Positions 19,769 through 29,678 are shown, counted from the first letter of the stretch. The stretch: DNA of 64,000 nucleotides from Croceibacter atlanticus HTCC2559 (GCF_000196315.1 NC_014230.1:930001-994000); one strand, 5' to 3'. A program made the numbers and translations. The notes: generated by a model not told the origin, from the sequence alone.

Positions 19769-20452
19769 ATGCAGGGACAAACAGCAATTTTAATCTTCGC
19801 AAACTCATCTCAGGTAGATTTGGGAAGAAAAGGTATGTTAGGTGATAAGGGTTTATTTAACACCTTAAATGCACATACACTATCAATTGTAAAGTCTACA
19901 AAGCTTCCGTATTTTCAGTTTACAGAACATGAACAAGTTGGAAACTCTTTCGGTGAGCGATTTACTAATGCTATAAAGTGGGTATATGCTAAAGGGTTTG
20001 ACAATGTTATTACAATTGGGAATGACACACCACATTTAACTGCTAAAACACTTTTAAATACTCACAGACTTTTAGAAAACAACACTTGTGTTCTAGGGCC
20101 ATCAACAGATGGTGGTTTTTATTTAATGGGACTTCATAAATCTCAATTTAATGAAGGCCTGTTTACAAAACTACCGTGGCAAAGTAGAAAGCTATCAAAA
20201 AGCATAACGTTACTGCTGTCTGCATTTAAAGTTGAGGTTATAAGACTAGAAACTTTGCAGGATATAGATGCTGAAGAGGACATAAAAAATGTCTTACGTT
20301 TTAGCAAAAGTTTAAACAAGCACATATTAAATTTATTAAGGTCACTTATACCTTATGTTACGCAAATTTTCAGCGCGAAAAATTTGCAAATAAGTCATTT
20401 TCACTCGTACTCATTTTACAATAAGGGTTCACCATTTGGATTGTCAATTTAG
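19769..20452 (+). CDS. DUF2064 / SpsF-like nucleotidyl-glycosyltransferase-fold protein
   Basis: 227 aa. The nucleotide-diphospho-sugar fold is suggested by LIFANSS near the N-terminus, VITIGNDTPHLTAKTL (a G-x-D-x-P motif near residue 77) and VLGPSTDGGFYLMGL near residue 110, all hallmarks of the DUF2064 family annotated in some genomes as arsenosugar-type glycosyltransferases. There is no signal peptide. The C-terminal 50 residues (from about NKHILNLL) look less conserved. The substrate is unknown. It lies 62 bp upstream of the susC-like gene and may or may not share its transcript. Confidence 0.7.
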   Translation: MQGQTAILIFANSSQVDLGRKGMLGDKGLFNTLNAHTLSIVKSTKLPYFQFTEHEQVGNSFGERFTNAIKWVYAKGFDNVITIGNDTPHLTAKTLLNTHRLLENNTCVLGPSTDGGFYLMGLHKSQFNEGLFTKLPWQSRKLSKSITLLLSAFKVEVIRLETLQDIDAEEDIKNVLRFSKSLNKHILNLLRSLIPYVTQIFSAKNLQISHFHSYSFYNKGSPFGLSI

Positions 20453-20514
20453 TAAAGCCTTCAATTTTGTTGGAGCACCATTAAATAAACCAATCTTTTT
20501 AGAATCCAAAAACA

Positions 20515-23500
20515 ATGAAACAACTTTTCATTGGCTTTGCGTTATTGCTTTCTGCAATGAGCTTTGCCCAAACTACTATTACCGGAACTGTTACAACCAC
20601 AGCTTCTGGAGAAACAGTGCCATTTGTAAATGTTATTTTAAATAATAGCACGACAGCTACAACTACAGATGATAATGGCCGCTACAGTATCGACATAAAT
20701 TCAGAATTAGATGTCCTTAAATTTTCTGCTTTAGGCTTTATTTCTCAATCTATAACAGTTGGTAACAAGACCATAATAAATGTAGCATTAGAAGAATCTA
20801 CAACAGACCTAAATGAAATTGTAATTACGGCTTTAGGATTTAAACGAGAAACCAAAGAGTTAGGATATGCCGTACAAAGTTTAGGTAGTGATGATATTCA
20901 AGAAGTTAAAGCTGTAAATTTTCTAGATAATTTAAGCGGAAAATTAGCAGGTGTTACTATAAGTCAAGGAGCAACAGGTGTTGGTTCTACTTCAAAAATA
21001 ACAATACGAGGTGAGGCTTCATTTTCTAATAACAATCCCTTATTTGTTGTAGACGGTACACCTATTAATAATAATACGGTTTTTAATTTCACAAATGAAG
21101 CAGCAGCAGGTTTTCAAGAAGTAGATTTTGGTAATGGTGCTATGGAGGTTAATCCAGATGATATCGCTTCGGTTTCAGTATTAAAAGGACCAAGTGCAGC
21201 AGCACTTTATGGTACTAGAGCATCTAACGGCGTTATTGTTATAGAAACTAAGAATGGAGCAAACAAAAAAGGCTTAGGAGTAAGTTATAATACCAGCCTT
21301 TTTATAGATACTGCATTTAGGTTGCCAGATTTTCAAAATGAGTACGGCCAAGGAAATTCTGGAGAGTTTGAATATGTAGATGGCTTAGGTGGCGGTATAA
21401 ACGATAATATAACATATTCTTGGGGGCCAAGGTTAGACCAAGGCTTACTCATACCACAGTTTGACAGTCCTGTTGTACTTGCTAATGGCACAATTGTAAG
21501 AGGTGGCGATACTTCTGTTTATGATGGCCAACCAATAACTCCTACAGCATTTAATTCAAATCCTGATAACCTTAAGGATTTTTATGAGACAGGTGTAACA
21601 ACTATTAACAACCTATCAATAGCTACTGGTTTTAATACTGGAGATTTTAGGTTATCTCTTACAGACTTAAGAAGTGATGGTATTATTCCTGGCGTTAACT
21701 TAGACAGACAAACCATATCTACAAAGCTAAATTTTACACCAACTCAAAAAACAAAAATCACGTCTAACATAAGTTATGTAAACTCTCAAAGTGATAATAG
21801 ACCATCAAATGGATATGGTAGTGAAAATGTAAATTACTCTTTAGTAGCTTGGGGACCAAGATCTTTAAATATAGATAGCTTAAGAGATTACTGGCAACCT
21901 GGTTTAGAAGGAGTACAACAATACTCTTTTAACTACACCTTTTTTGACAATCCATATTTTATCCTTTTTGAAAATAGAAATAGTTTTAATAGAGATCGTG
22001 TTTTTGGAAATGTTTCTATCAAACATAATTTTACAGAAAAGCTAAGTGTTGCAGTAAGGTCTGGAATGGATTACAGTAATGAAAAACGTCAATTCTTAAG
22101 AAATTTTAGTTCAAATAGATTTAAAAATGGTGCGTACGCAGAGCACGATGTTTTTTTTAGAGAAATAAATACAGATATCTTAGTAAACTATCAAGATATT
22201 GTTGGAGACCTTTCTTTTGATGTGTCTTTAGGAGGAAACAGATTAGATCAAAATGCATCTACCAAACAATCTCAAGCAACTAATTTAGCACAACCTGGTA
22301 TATTTAGTCTTAACAATGCAGCTTCTCCTATTGAAGTATTTCAGTTTGAGTCTCAAAAGCGAATCAATTCTATTTATGGCTTGGCAAAATTTGGGTATAA
22401 AGACTACCTATTTTTAGACATTACAGGAAGAAACGATTGGTCTAGCGCATTAGCAACTCCTTTTTCGGTAGATGGTACATCTTTCTTTTACCCTTCAGCT
22501 TCAGCAAGTTTTATATTGTCTGAGGTAGCAACGCTTCCAAGCATATTTTCTTACGCTCAGCTAAGAGCAAGCATAGCACAAGTAGGTAATGATACTAACC
22601 CATACCAAACCTCAGGAACGTTTGTCTCTCAAACCCCATTTAATAGTCAACCTACATTTAGCAATCAGGATTTAATTCCAAATGCAAACCTAAAGCCAGA
22701 AAGCACCACATCTTATGAGGCAGGTTTTGATGTTCGTTTTTGGAGAGATCGTCTTAATTTAGATTTTACGTATTATAATGCATTAACTAAAGATCAAATA
22801 ATATCATTACCAATTGGTATATCCTCAGGATATAACCAACAGGTAGTTAACGGAGGAAAAGTTCGAACAGAAGGTGTTGAAATTATTGCAGGCTTAATAC
22901 CAATCATAACAGATAAATTTAGGTGGACAACCACATTTAATTTTAGTAAAAGTGTTGCAACTGTTGAAGACTTACCACAAGATGATGGTCGCCTAACTTT
23001 AGGCTTAAGTAGAATTTATGACAGTGCTAACCAAACGGTTTTCTTTCAAGTTGAAGAAGGTGGTCGCGTAGGTGATTTTTATGGAACAGGCTATCTTAAA
23101 AACGAAAACGGCGATTTTATCCTAACCGATGACGGAAGATATATTGCAGATAATAATTTACAGAAATTTGGAAACTATAATCCAGATTTTATGCTAGGAT
23201 GGAACAACCAATTCTCCTACGGTAACTGGAATTTGAGCTTCCTTTTTGATTGGAGACAAGGTGGCGAAATTGTATCTAGAACTAGAGCTTTAGGTAATGT
23301 AGGTGGACAATTGGCAGAAACTGCTTTTAGACCTGAAGGCGGCATTATAGCTCAAGGTGTTGTAAATACGGGTACTGCAGAAAATCCTAACTATATTCCT
23401 AATACAACTGCAGTAACTGCAGAAAGCTACTACCGTCAATTTTATGATAGAAACCACGAAGAAAATAATATATACGATGCCTCTTATTTAAAGCTAAGAC

Positions 23501-23730
23501 AGTTTTCTGTGGGTTATACCTTTAAATTAAATGATGGATTTATAGGACTTAAGGAAGGTGTAGATGTAAACCTTTCTTTAGTTGGAAGAAACTTATTTGC
23601 TATTACAGAAAACCCGCATTTTGATCCAGAGCAATTAGCCGTACAAGGACAAAGTTTTGTAAGTGGTGTAGAAGATATGAGTTATGCCACAACAAGAAGT
23701 ATAGGTTTTAAAGCCGGATTTAATTTCTAA
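20515..23730 (+). CDS. SusC/RagA-family TonB-linked outer-membrane protein
   Basis: 1071 aa. Signal peptide (MKQLFIGFALLLSAMSFAQ), then a carboxypeptidase-regulatory-like beta-sandwich (TITGTVTTTASGETVPFVNV), a TonB-box-like stretch (LNEIVITALGFKRE), a plug domain (DNLSGKLAGVTIS, SIVLKGPSAAALYGTRASNG-type motif near residue 230) and a 22-strand barrel. This family forms the translocation channel for oligosaccharides, peptides or other large nutrients and works with the SusD-like lipoprotein encoded 17 bp downstream. The absence of glycoside hydrolase genes nearby leaves the substrate open; the following symporter and phosphoesterase-like genes are not diagnostic. Confidence 0.93.
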   Translation: MKQLFIGFALLLSAMSFAQTTITGTVTTTASGETVPFVNVILNNSTTATTTDDNGRYSIDINSELDVLKFSALGFISQSITVGNKTIINVALEESTTDLNEIVITALGFKRETKELGYAVQSLGSDDIQEVKAVNFLDNLSGKLAGVTISQGATGVGSTSKITIRGEASFSNNNPLFVVDGTPINNNTVFNFTNEAAAGFQEVDFGNGAMEVNPDDIASVSVLKGPSAAALYGTRASNGVIVIETKNGANKKGLGVSYNTSLFIDTAFRLPDFQNEYGQGNSGEFEYVDGLGGGINDNITYSWGPRLDQGLLIPQFDSPVVLANGTIVRGGDTSVYDGQPITPTAFNSNPDNLKDFYETGVTTINNLSIATGFNTGDFRLSLTDLRSDGIIPGVNLDRQTISTKLNFTPTQKTKITSNISYVNSQSDNRPSNGYGSENVNYSLVAWGPRSLNIDSLRDYWQPGLEGVQQYSFNYTFFDNPYFILFENRNSFNRDRVFGNVSIKHNFTEKLSVAVRSGMDYSNEKRQFLRNFSSNRFKNGAYAEHDVFFREINTDILVNYQDIVGDLSFDVSLGGNRLDQNASTKQSQATNLAQPGIFSLNNAASPIEVFQFESQKRINSIYGLAKFGYKDYLFLDITGRNDWSSALATPFSVDGTSFFYPSASASFILSEVATLPSIFSYAQLRASIAQVGNDTNPYQTSGTFVSQTPFNSQPTFSNQDLIPNANLKPESTTSYEAGFDVRFWRDRLNLDFTYYNALTKDQIISLPIGISSGYNQQVVNGGKVRTEGVEIIAGLIPIITDKFRWTTTFNFSKSVATVEDLPQDDGRLTLGLSRIYDSANQTVFFQVEEGGRVGDFYGTGYLKNENGDFILTDDGRYIADNNLQKFGNYNPDFMLGWNNQFSYGNWNLSFLFDWRQGGEIVSRTRALGNVGGQLAETAFRPEGGIIAQGVVNTGTAENPNYIPNTTAVTAESYYRQFYDRNHEENNIYDASYLKLRQFSVGYTFKLNDGFIGLKEGVDVNLSLVGRNLFAITENPHFDPEQLAVQGQSFVSGVEDMSYATTRSIGFKAGFNF

Positions 23731-23765
23731 TAAACACACTCGTTAGAGTGTTAAACACATACACA

Positions 23766-25205
23766 ATGAAACATTTAGTATACATATTAAGCCTGTTTTG
23801 TCTATTAGGATTAAGCAGTTGCACCAAAGATTTCGAAGATATAAACACTAACCCGAATGCACCTAATTCAGTCCAACCAAGTTTATTACTACGTCAAGTA
23901 ATTTATGATTTTGGTGAGCAGATGAGTTATGAGGGCTTTGTAGCTGGAGATTTACTATCACAACATCGTACAGCACTAGACTTTAATTTGTTTGACAGGC
24001 ACGCATTAAAATCGCCACAACTAGGAGGAAATCCTTGGCCAATTTTTTATACAAACTTAAGAGATAACGAAATTATTATAAACCAATCTCAGAATGTTGA
24101 AACGTTTGCAGTATATGAAGGTCCTGCGCTAATAATGAAAGCTTATATGGCAGGTATCCTAACAGATTTATTTGGAGACGTTCCTTATTCAGAAGCATTT
24201 AATGGTATAGATGGTACAGTAAAACCTAGTTATGACTTACAGGAAAATATATACAATGCAGAAGATGGCATATTTGATAATCTAGAAAAAGGAGTTGCAG
24301 CAATTAATGCATACCAAGGCGCAATACCTTTAGAAGGAGACATTCTTTTTAACGGAAATCTTCAGGCTTGGATAAAATTTGCAAATTCATTAAAAATTAA
24401 ACACTTAATGAGAGTGTCTAATAAAATGGATGTGTCTTCAGAGTTACAAGCAATTTTTAATGAAGGCAATTATATTTCTTTAAACTCAGAAAATGCAATA
24501 TTCAATTTTACAGCAACAGAACCAAACAGTTTTAGGCTAGCACAACTTAGAATAGGAGATTTTAACAATTTTGTTTTATCTGAAACTATGGAAAATGTAC
24601 TTCAAGATCTAGAAGACCCAAGATTAGGAACATTTTTTAGACCGTTCGATAATTCAGATTCTGGAGGATTTAACGGCTTAATTAATGGGATAGATGCTTC
24701 TCAAACAAGTATTGCACTAGCAGATTATTCAAGAGCTGGCACATTATTTAGAGAAGACACGTCTGGCTTAGATGCTAACTTTTCAACAGCTTGGGAAACA
24801 AATTTTTTCTTAGCAGAAGCTGCAGAACGTGGAATAATAACAGCTAACGCTCAACAACTATACGAAATAGGTGTACAGCAAGCTTTTGAGTTTTGGCTTA
24901 CAGATCTTCCAGAAACATATTTAACTACTGGAAATGCTGCTTACAACACAGGAAACAACTTATCGCAGATTCTAACCCAAAAATGGATAGCTAATATCAT
25001 AAACGGTTATGAAGGTTGGACAGAATGGCGCCGAACAGGTTTCCCAGAATTTATGCCTGTAGATGCTAGCTTAAATGATGGGCTTATTCCTGTAAGAATG
25101 CCCTATCCATCTGAGGAAGAAGCTCTAAATGCAGATAATTATAATGAAGCTGCAACTGCTACAAATGGGAACAGTATTAATGCAGAAGTTTGGTGGAACG
25201 AGTAA
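23766..25205 (+). CDS. SusD/RagB-family nutrient-binding lipoprotein
   Basis: 479 aa surface lipoprotein. The ATG at 23766 (MKHLVYILSLFCLLGLSSC) gives a proper lipoprotein signal with Cys about residue 19; the upstream in-frame start at 23748 would only add six residues. The mature start, TKDFEDINTNPNAP, and internal segments such as LTDLFGDVPYSEAF and YEGWTEWRRTG are characteristic of the SusD-like_2 group. It caps the SusC-like barrel encoded immediately upstream and binds the nutrient. The pair is very likely co-transcribed. Confidence 0.92.
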   Translation: MKHLVYILSLFCLLGLSSCTKDFEDINTNPNAPNSVQPSLLLRQVIYDFGEQMSYEGFVAGDLLSQHRTALDFNLFDRHALKSPQLGGNPWPIFYTNLRDNEIIINQSQNVETFAVYEGPALIMKAYMAGILTDLFGDVPYSEAFNGIDGTVKPSYDLQENIYNAEDGIFDNLEKGVAAINAYQGAIPLEGDILFNGNLQAWIKFANSLKIKHLMRVSNKMDVSSELQAIFNEGNYISLNSENAIFNFTATEPNSFRLAQLRIGDFNNFVLSETMENVLQDLEDPRLGTFFRPFDNSDSGGFNGLINGIDASQTSIALADYSRAGTLFREDTSGLDANFSTAWETNFFLAEAAERGIITANAQQLYEIGVQQAFEFWLTDLPETYLTTGNAAYNTGNNLSQILTQKWIANIINGYEGWTEWRRTGFPEFMPVDASLNDGLIPVRMPYPSEEEALNADNYNEAATATNGNSINAEVWWNE

Positions 25206-25234
25206 TTATTGGCTTTGCCTAAAAATTAAAACGT

Positions 25235-26569
25235 ATGAGTGTAGAGTACTGGCAATGGATTTTAGTAATAGGCTCAAGTCTGTTATTATTTTTCTTATCA
25301 CCATTAGCAAAAAATGCATCAGAGTTTTTTAAAGCAACTCACCGCAAAAAGGCTCCTAACGCATTAATGCTAACAGGAAGCCTTATAATCTCTTGGATTT
25401 TTGCTAAAAGCATTACCAATGCTGCAAACTTAGGATTAGATTATGGTATTGTTGGTGGTGTTGCATATGCTGGTTATTACTTAAGTTTTGCTGTTGCTGG
25501 TTTAATAATATATAAGATTAGAGTAAAAGGTGGCTTTAGCAGCATACACGAGTTTTTAACTACAAAATTTGGAAAAGGTGCTGTTGCACTTTTCTCTATA
25601 CTTATATGTATACGTTTATTTAATGAGGTGTGGAGCAACACCATAGTTATAGGAACTTATTTTGGAGATCAAGGTACACAAGCTTATTATTGGTCAATCT
25701 TAATATTCACAGCGCTTACATTAGCCTATGCATTAAAAGGCGGTTTAAGTAGTTCTATTTTTACAGATGTTATACAAATGGGGCTTTTTGCCATTTTACT
25801 CTCAGTTATTTTAGGCGTAATATTTACAGCAGAAGATTTTACCATAAAAGATGCCGCTACTTCTGGAACTTGGTCGTTAGACTTAGGTCTTAATTTATTT
25901 TTTGCAGCACTCATACAGTCGTTTAGTTACCCGTTTCACGACCCTGTTCTTACAGATCGTGGTTTTTTGAGTTCACCAAAAGTTACACGGCGTAGTTTTA
26001 TAATGGCAAGTATATTGGGCGCTATATGCATTATAATGTTTAGCATTATTGGGGTGTATGCACAAAGTGAAGGTTTTAAGGGTCAAGCAGCAGTTGAGGT
26101 TGGTAAGGCATTTGGTGTGGTTATATTATTGGTTATTAATTTTATTATGATTACTTCTGCAGCGTCAACATTAGACTCTACGTTTTCATCATTTTCTAAA
26201 TTATTGGCTGTAGATCTTAATTTAGGAAACACATTAAAATTTGGTCGTTTGGCAATGATAGCAGTTGCTATCTTAGGAACCATACCAGTTTTTTTAGATG
26301 CTGAAATATTATCTGCTACCACAATTTCTGGAACTATGGTTATTGGGCTTACACCTGTTTTCTTATTCTGGAATATAAAGGTTCCTAAACTAAGCTTTTA
26401 CCTAAGTGTGTGTTGCGGATTAGTATTTGGCTTTTTACTTGTTTTTGGCTGGTTTCCTGAAGCTCTTAAATTTTCAACCGGAAAATATGCAGATTTACTC
26501 TGGATTAATGTCTGGGGAATACTATGTTGTATGATGTTATATATGTTACCAAAATGGATAAAAAATTAA
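25235..26569 (+). CDS. sodium:solute symporter (SSS family)
   Basis: 444 aa inner-membrane protein with about 12 to 13 hydrophobic helices. Family marks include ISWIFAKSITNAANLGLDYG near residue 50, the GGFSSIHEFLTTKFG segment and AYALKGGLSSSIFTDVIQ near 170, which correspond to the first helices and the sodium-binding region of SSS transporters. Substrate not predictable from sequence. Located 29 bp after the SusD-like gene, it could move the nutrient delivered by SusC/D from periplasm to cytoplasm, which is an inference from position only. Its 3' end overlaps the next gene by 16 bp. Confidence 0.85.
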   Translation: MSVEYWQWILVIGSSLLLFFLSPLAKNASEFFKATHRKKAPNALMLTGSLIISWIFAKSITNAANLGLDYGIVGGVAYAGYYLSFAVAGLIIYKIRVKGGFSSIHEFLTTKFGKGAVALFSILICIRLFNEVWSNTIVIGTYFGDQGTQAYYWSILIFTALTLAYALKGGLSSSIFTDVIQMGLFAILLSVILGVIFTAEDFTIKDAATSGTWSLDLGLNLFFAALIQSFSYPFHDPVLTDRGFLSSPKVTRRSFIMASILGAICIIMFSIIGVYAQSEGFKGQAAVEVGKAFGVVILLVINFIMITSAASTLDSTFSSFSKLLAVDLNLGNTLKFGRLAMIAVAILGTIPVFLDAEILSATTISGTMVIGLTPVFLFWNIKVPKLSFYLSVCCGLVFGFLLVFGWFPEALKFSTGKYADLLWINVWGILCCMMLYMLPKWIKN

Positions 26570-27378
26570 CAGATTTAGGGACTGTAAAAGGTAAAATGCT
26601 TTTGTTTGGAGGCGTTTACAGCAATTTACAAGCTCTTGAAGAACTTATAAGAATTGCAGATAAACAAGGTATACCGCCAGAAAATTGTATTTGTACTGGA
26701 GATATCGTTGGGTATTGTGCGCAACCAGAAGAGGTTGTTCAGACATTTAAAAAATGGGGCGCTAGGAGTATATTAGGTAATGTAGAGATACAGCTTCGTG
26801 ATGGTGCAGAAGATTGCGGTTGTGATTTTAGAGAAGGTTCTAGATGCGATGGCTTTTCTCAACTTTGGTTTCCATATGCGCAAAGCAAACTCAGCAAATC
26901 CTCTTTAGATTATATAGCATCGCTTCCAGACCATATAACATTTAACTACGCTGGAAACCAAGTGGGCATTTTACATGGGTCATATTTTAATGTATCAGAG
27001 TTTATATACAAATCAACTAACTGGGAAGTTAAAGCACCAAACTTTTCAAAATTAAATGCAGATATAATTGTTGGTGGCCATTGTGGCTTGCCTTTTCAGC
27101 ATTTGGAAAATGAAAAGTACTGGTTAAATCCTGGCGTTATTGGTATGCCTGCAAATGATGGTGAGCCACACGTTTGGTATATGACTTTTAATGACGATGG
27201 CTTATTTAAATACAACCATCATACCCTTAAGTACAATTATAAATTAACAAGCTCTTTAATGCAAAATGGATTGTTGCCAGAAGAGTATGCCAGAACCATA
27301 ATTACAGGCATTTGGGATAACACAGAAATACTACCTGCTTATGAAAGTGGCCTGCAAGGGTTTGGTATTGTGCTTTAA
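26554..27378 (+). CDS. metallophosphoesterase-like protein with altered metal motifs
   Basis: 274 aa. The overall layout is that of a small calcineurin-like phosphoesterase: a first motif near residue 19, TGDIVGY with Asp50, LGNVE with Asn76, ILHGS with His141, and GGHCG with His176. However the first motif reads GGVYSNLQALE where the usual reading is D-x-H-G-N, the GNHD/E motif reads GNVE, and the GHTH motif reads GHCG. Several metal ligands are therefore missing or replaced, and the protein also has a cysteine cluster (CGC near 88-90). It may be a divergent subfamily with a different metal site or a non-enzymatic protein. The ATG at 26554 overlaps the symporter gene by 16 bp, suggesting translational coupling. 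Confidence 0.7.
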   Translation: MDKKLTDLGTVKGKMLLFGGVYSNLQALEELIRIADKQGIPPENCICTGDIVGYCAQPEEVVQTFKKWGARSILGNVEIQLRDGAEDCGCDFREGSRCDGFSQLWFPYAQSKLSKSSLDYIASLPDHITFNYAGNQVGILHGSYFNVSEFIYKSTNWEVKAPNFSKLNADIIVGGHCGLPFQHLENEKYWLNPGVIGMPANDGEPHVWYMTFNDDGLFKYNHHTLKYNYKLTSSLMQNGLLPEEYARTIITGIWDNTEILPAYESGLQGFGIVL

Positions 27379-27412
27379 AGAGGTTAGTGCAAAAGAAACT
27401 AACCAAAACAAT

Positions 27413-27420
27413 TATCTTTG
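27413..27420 (+). promoter_or_regulatory. promoter -7 element for the HMG-CoA reductase gene
   Basis: TATCTTTG matches the Bacteroidota -7 consensus TAnnTTTG and lies 18 bp upstream of the ATG at 27439. No clear TTG box is seen at the expected distance, so the call rests on the -7 element alone. Confidence 0.45.
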
Positions 27421-27438
27421 CAGTCTTAAACTATTACT

Positions 27439-28749
27439 ATGAGTAAAACCATTACTGGGTTTTCTAAGCTAAGCAAAGAAGAAAAAATTGACTGGCTAGT
27501 TACTACGTTTTTCGAAAAAAGTTCAAGCGCTGTACATATACTTAAACAATACTGGAACACCAATCAACAGTTACAACAACTGCATGACGAGTTTACAGAA
27601 AACACAATTTCAAATTACTATTTACCTTTTGGTGTAGCACCAAACTTTTCAATAAACGGAAAAAACTATGCTATACCAATGGCAATAGAAGAAAGCTCTG
27701 TTATAGCAGCAGCAAGTAATGCCGCAAAATATTGGTTAAATAGAGGTGGCTTTAAAGCAGAAGTTTTAGATACTCAAAAAGTAGGGCAGGTTCATTTTAC
27801 ATTTCAAGGAAGTGCAGAAATATTAAAGTCTTTTTTCTCTGAAGTTAAACCTAAATTACTGGCCTCTGTAGCAGCACTCACTAAGAATATGAAAAAGCGC
27901 GGAGGTGGCGTTTTAGATATTTCATTAGTTAATAAAACTGAAGCTTTACAAGGGTATTACCAATTACATTGCACATTTGAGACGGTTGACTCTATGGGCG
28001 CGAACTTTATAAACAGTTGTTTAGAGCAATTTGCTGAAACTTTTAAGACTGAAGCGTCTTCATATGCAGCATTTAATGAGGAGTTACCACATATCGTAAT
28101 GAGTATTCTTTCTAACTATGTCCCTAATTGTATTGTTAGAGCAGAAGTCTCTTGTCCTGTTGAAGAGCTTTCAGATTCTAAAATTCCTGACGGAAAAGAG
28201 TTTGCTGAAAAATTTATACAAGCCATTAATATTGCAGAAATTGAACCTTTTAGAGCCGTTACTCATAATAAGGGAATAATGAACGGAATAGATGCAGTTG
28301 TGCTCGCAACAGGAAATGACTTTAGAGCTGTTGAAGCAGGCATACACGCCTATGCTTCTAAAGATGGACAATATTCTAGCCTTACACACGCAAGTATAGA
28401 TAATGGTATATTTAAATTCTGGATGGAAGTACCTTTAGCCTTAGGAACCGTAGGTGGCTTAACAAGTTTACATCCTTTAGTAAAGTTAGCATTGCAATTA
28501 TTAGGAAGTCCTAATGCAAAAGAATTAATGAAGATTGTTGCAGTTGCTGGATTGGCTCAAAACTTTGCTGCTATAAAATCTTTAACTACAACAGGAATAC
28601 AGCAAGGCCACATGAAAATGCATTTAATGAATATTTTAAATCAGTTTAATGCTACTGCAGATGAAAAAACAGCAATGGTAAAACACTTTACTACAAATAC
28701 TGTTAGCCATAGTGCAGTGGTTGATGCACTGGAAACTTATAGGTCTTAA
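27439..28749 (+). CDS. hydroxymethylglutaryl-CoA reductase, class II (degradative type)
   Basis: 436 aa, the length of class II enzymes such as that of Pseudomonas mevalonii. The enzyme interconverts HMG-CoA and mevalonate with NAD(P)H. Visible: the glutamate region AIEESSVIAAASNAAKYW at about 82-99, NKGIMNGIDAVVLATGND with the catalytic Lys and Asp region near residue 275, and QQGHMKMHL near 395 with the catalytic His. Class II enzymes can run in the biosynthetic direction in bacteria, so the common label degradative should not be taken literally. The next gene, a GHMP kinase, begins 2 bp later, which favours a role in making or using mevalonate. Confidence 0.9.
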   Translation: MSKTITGFSKLSKEEKIDWLVTTFFEKSSSAVHILKQYWNTNQQLQQLHDEFTENTISNYYLPFGVAPNFSINGKNYAIPMAIEESSVIAAASNAAKYWLNRGGFKAEVLDTQKVGQVHFTFQGSAEILKSFFSEVKPKLLASVAALTKNMKKRGGGVLDISLVNKTEALQGYYQLHCTFETVDSMGANFINSCLEQFAETFKTEASSYAAFNEELPHIVMSILSNYVPNCIVRAEVSCPVEELSDSKIPDGKEFAEKFIQAINIAEIEPFRAVTHNKGIMNGIDAVVLATGNDFRAVEAGIHAYASKDGQYSSLTHASIDNGIFKFWMEVPLALGTVGGLTSLHPLVKLALQLLGSPNAKELMKIVAVAGLAQNFAAIKSLTTTGIQQGHMKMHLMNILNQFNATADEKTAMVKHFTTNTVSHSAVVDALETYRS

Positions 28750-28751
28750 CT

Positions 28752-29678
28752 ATGGTAGTAGAAAACCCTAAATATTTTTACAGTCCAGGTAAATTATTAC
28801 TTACTGGAGAATATGTGGTTTTAGATGGTGCTAAATCTTTAGCAATCCCTACAACATTTGGTCAAACACTTAAAATAACTTCTATTCCAGAACAGGTTTT
28901 GCGTTGGCAAAGTGTAGATGTAAATAATAATATTTGGTTTCAAGCAGATTTTGAATTAGATACAACCTCAAAAGTAGTCACTAACTCAACTCTTGAAGTT
29001 GCCCAACGGCTTACACAAGTCTTACAAGTTGTTTGTGATTTAAATGATGGCTTTAAAGATAACTTTAAAGGAACACTTGCAATTACAGAGCTTGAATTTC
29101 CAAATAATTGGGGTTTAGGTAGTTCTTCTACGTTAATTAATAACTTAGCCAACTGGGCACAGGTTGATGCCTTTAAGTTACTTAAGCAAACCTTTGGAGG
29201 CAGCGGTTACGATATTGCTTGTGCACAACATAGAACACCAGTTTTGTATCAACTAAATGAAGGCTTAAACATTAGTACAGAGGTTTCTTTTAAGCCATCC
29301 TTTCATAAAGAGCTGTTCTTTGTACATCTTAATAAAAAGCAAAACAGTAGAGACTCAATAAAGCATTATAGAAGTGTTCCTAAAGATACCTTACGTAATG
29401 TATTGTCGAAAATTTCTAAATTAACAGAACGAGTTTTAACTGCTAATTCAGTTCAGGAGTTTTCAGATACTTTAAATAAGCACGAAACTATAATTTCGCA
29501 ACTTATTAAAACACCTACAATTAAGGAACAGCTATTTTCAGACTATCCTAAAACTATTAAAAGTTTAGGAGGTTGGGGTGGCGACTTTGTCTTAGTAGTA
29601 GGAAACCCAGAAGATAAAATCTATTTTAAGGAAAAAGGATACCATACTATTTTATCTTTCGCTGAAATGATTGCATAA
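28752..29678 (+). CDS. GYDIA-family GHMP kinase
   Basis: 308 aa. The three GHMP kinase marks are present: SPGKLLLTGEYVVLDG at residues 11-26, the ATP-binding GLGSSS at 121-126, and GGSGYDIACA at 149-158, the sequence that names the GYDIA family of Bacteroidota. GHMP kinases include mevalonate, phosphomevalonate and galactose/homoserine kinases. The two-base spacing from the HMG-CoA reductase gene suggests that it phosphorylates mevalonate or a downstream intermediate; this is an inference from position. No signal peptide. A strong bidirectional terminator starts at its stop codon. Confidence 0.87.
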   Translation: MVVENPKYFYSPGKLLLTGEYVVLDGAKSLAIPTTFGQTLKITSIPEQVLRWQSVDVNNNIWFQADFELDTTSKVVTNSTLEVAQRLTQVLQVVCDLNDGFKDNFKGTLAITELEFPNNWGLGSSSTLINNLANWAQVDAFKLLKQTFGGSGYDIACAQHRTPVLYQLNEGLNISTEVSFKPSFHKELFFVHLNKKQNSRDSIKHYRSVPKDTLRNVLSKISKLTERVLTANSVQEFSDTLNKHETIISQLIKTPTIKEQLFSDYPKTIKSLGGWGGDFVLVVGNPEDKIYFKEKGYHTILSFAEMIA

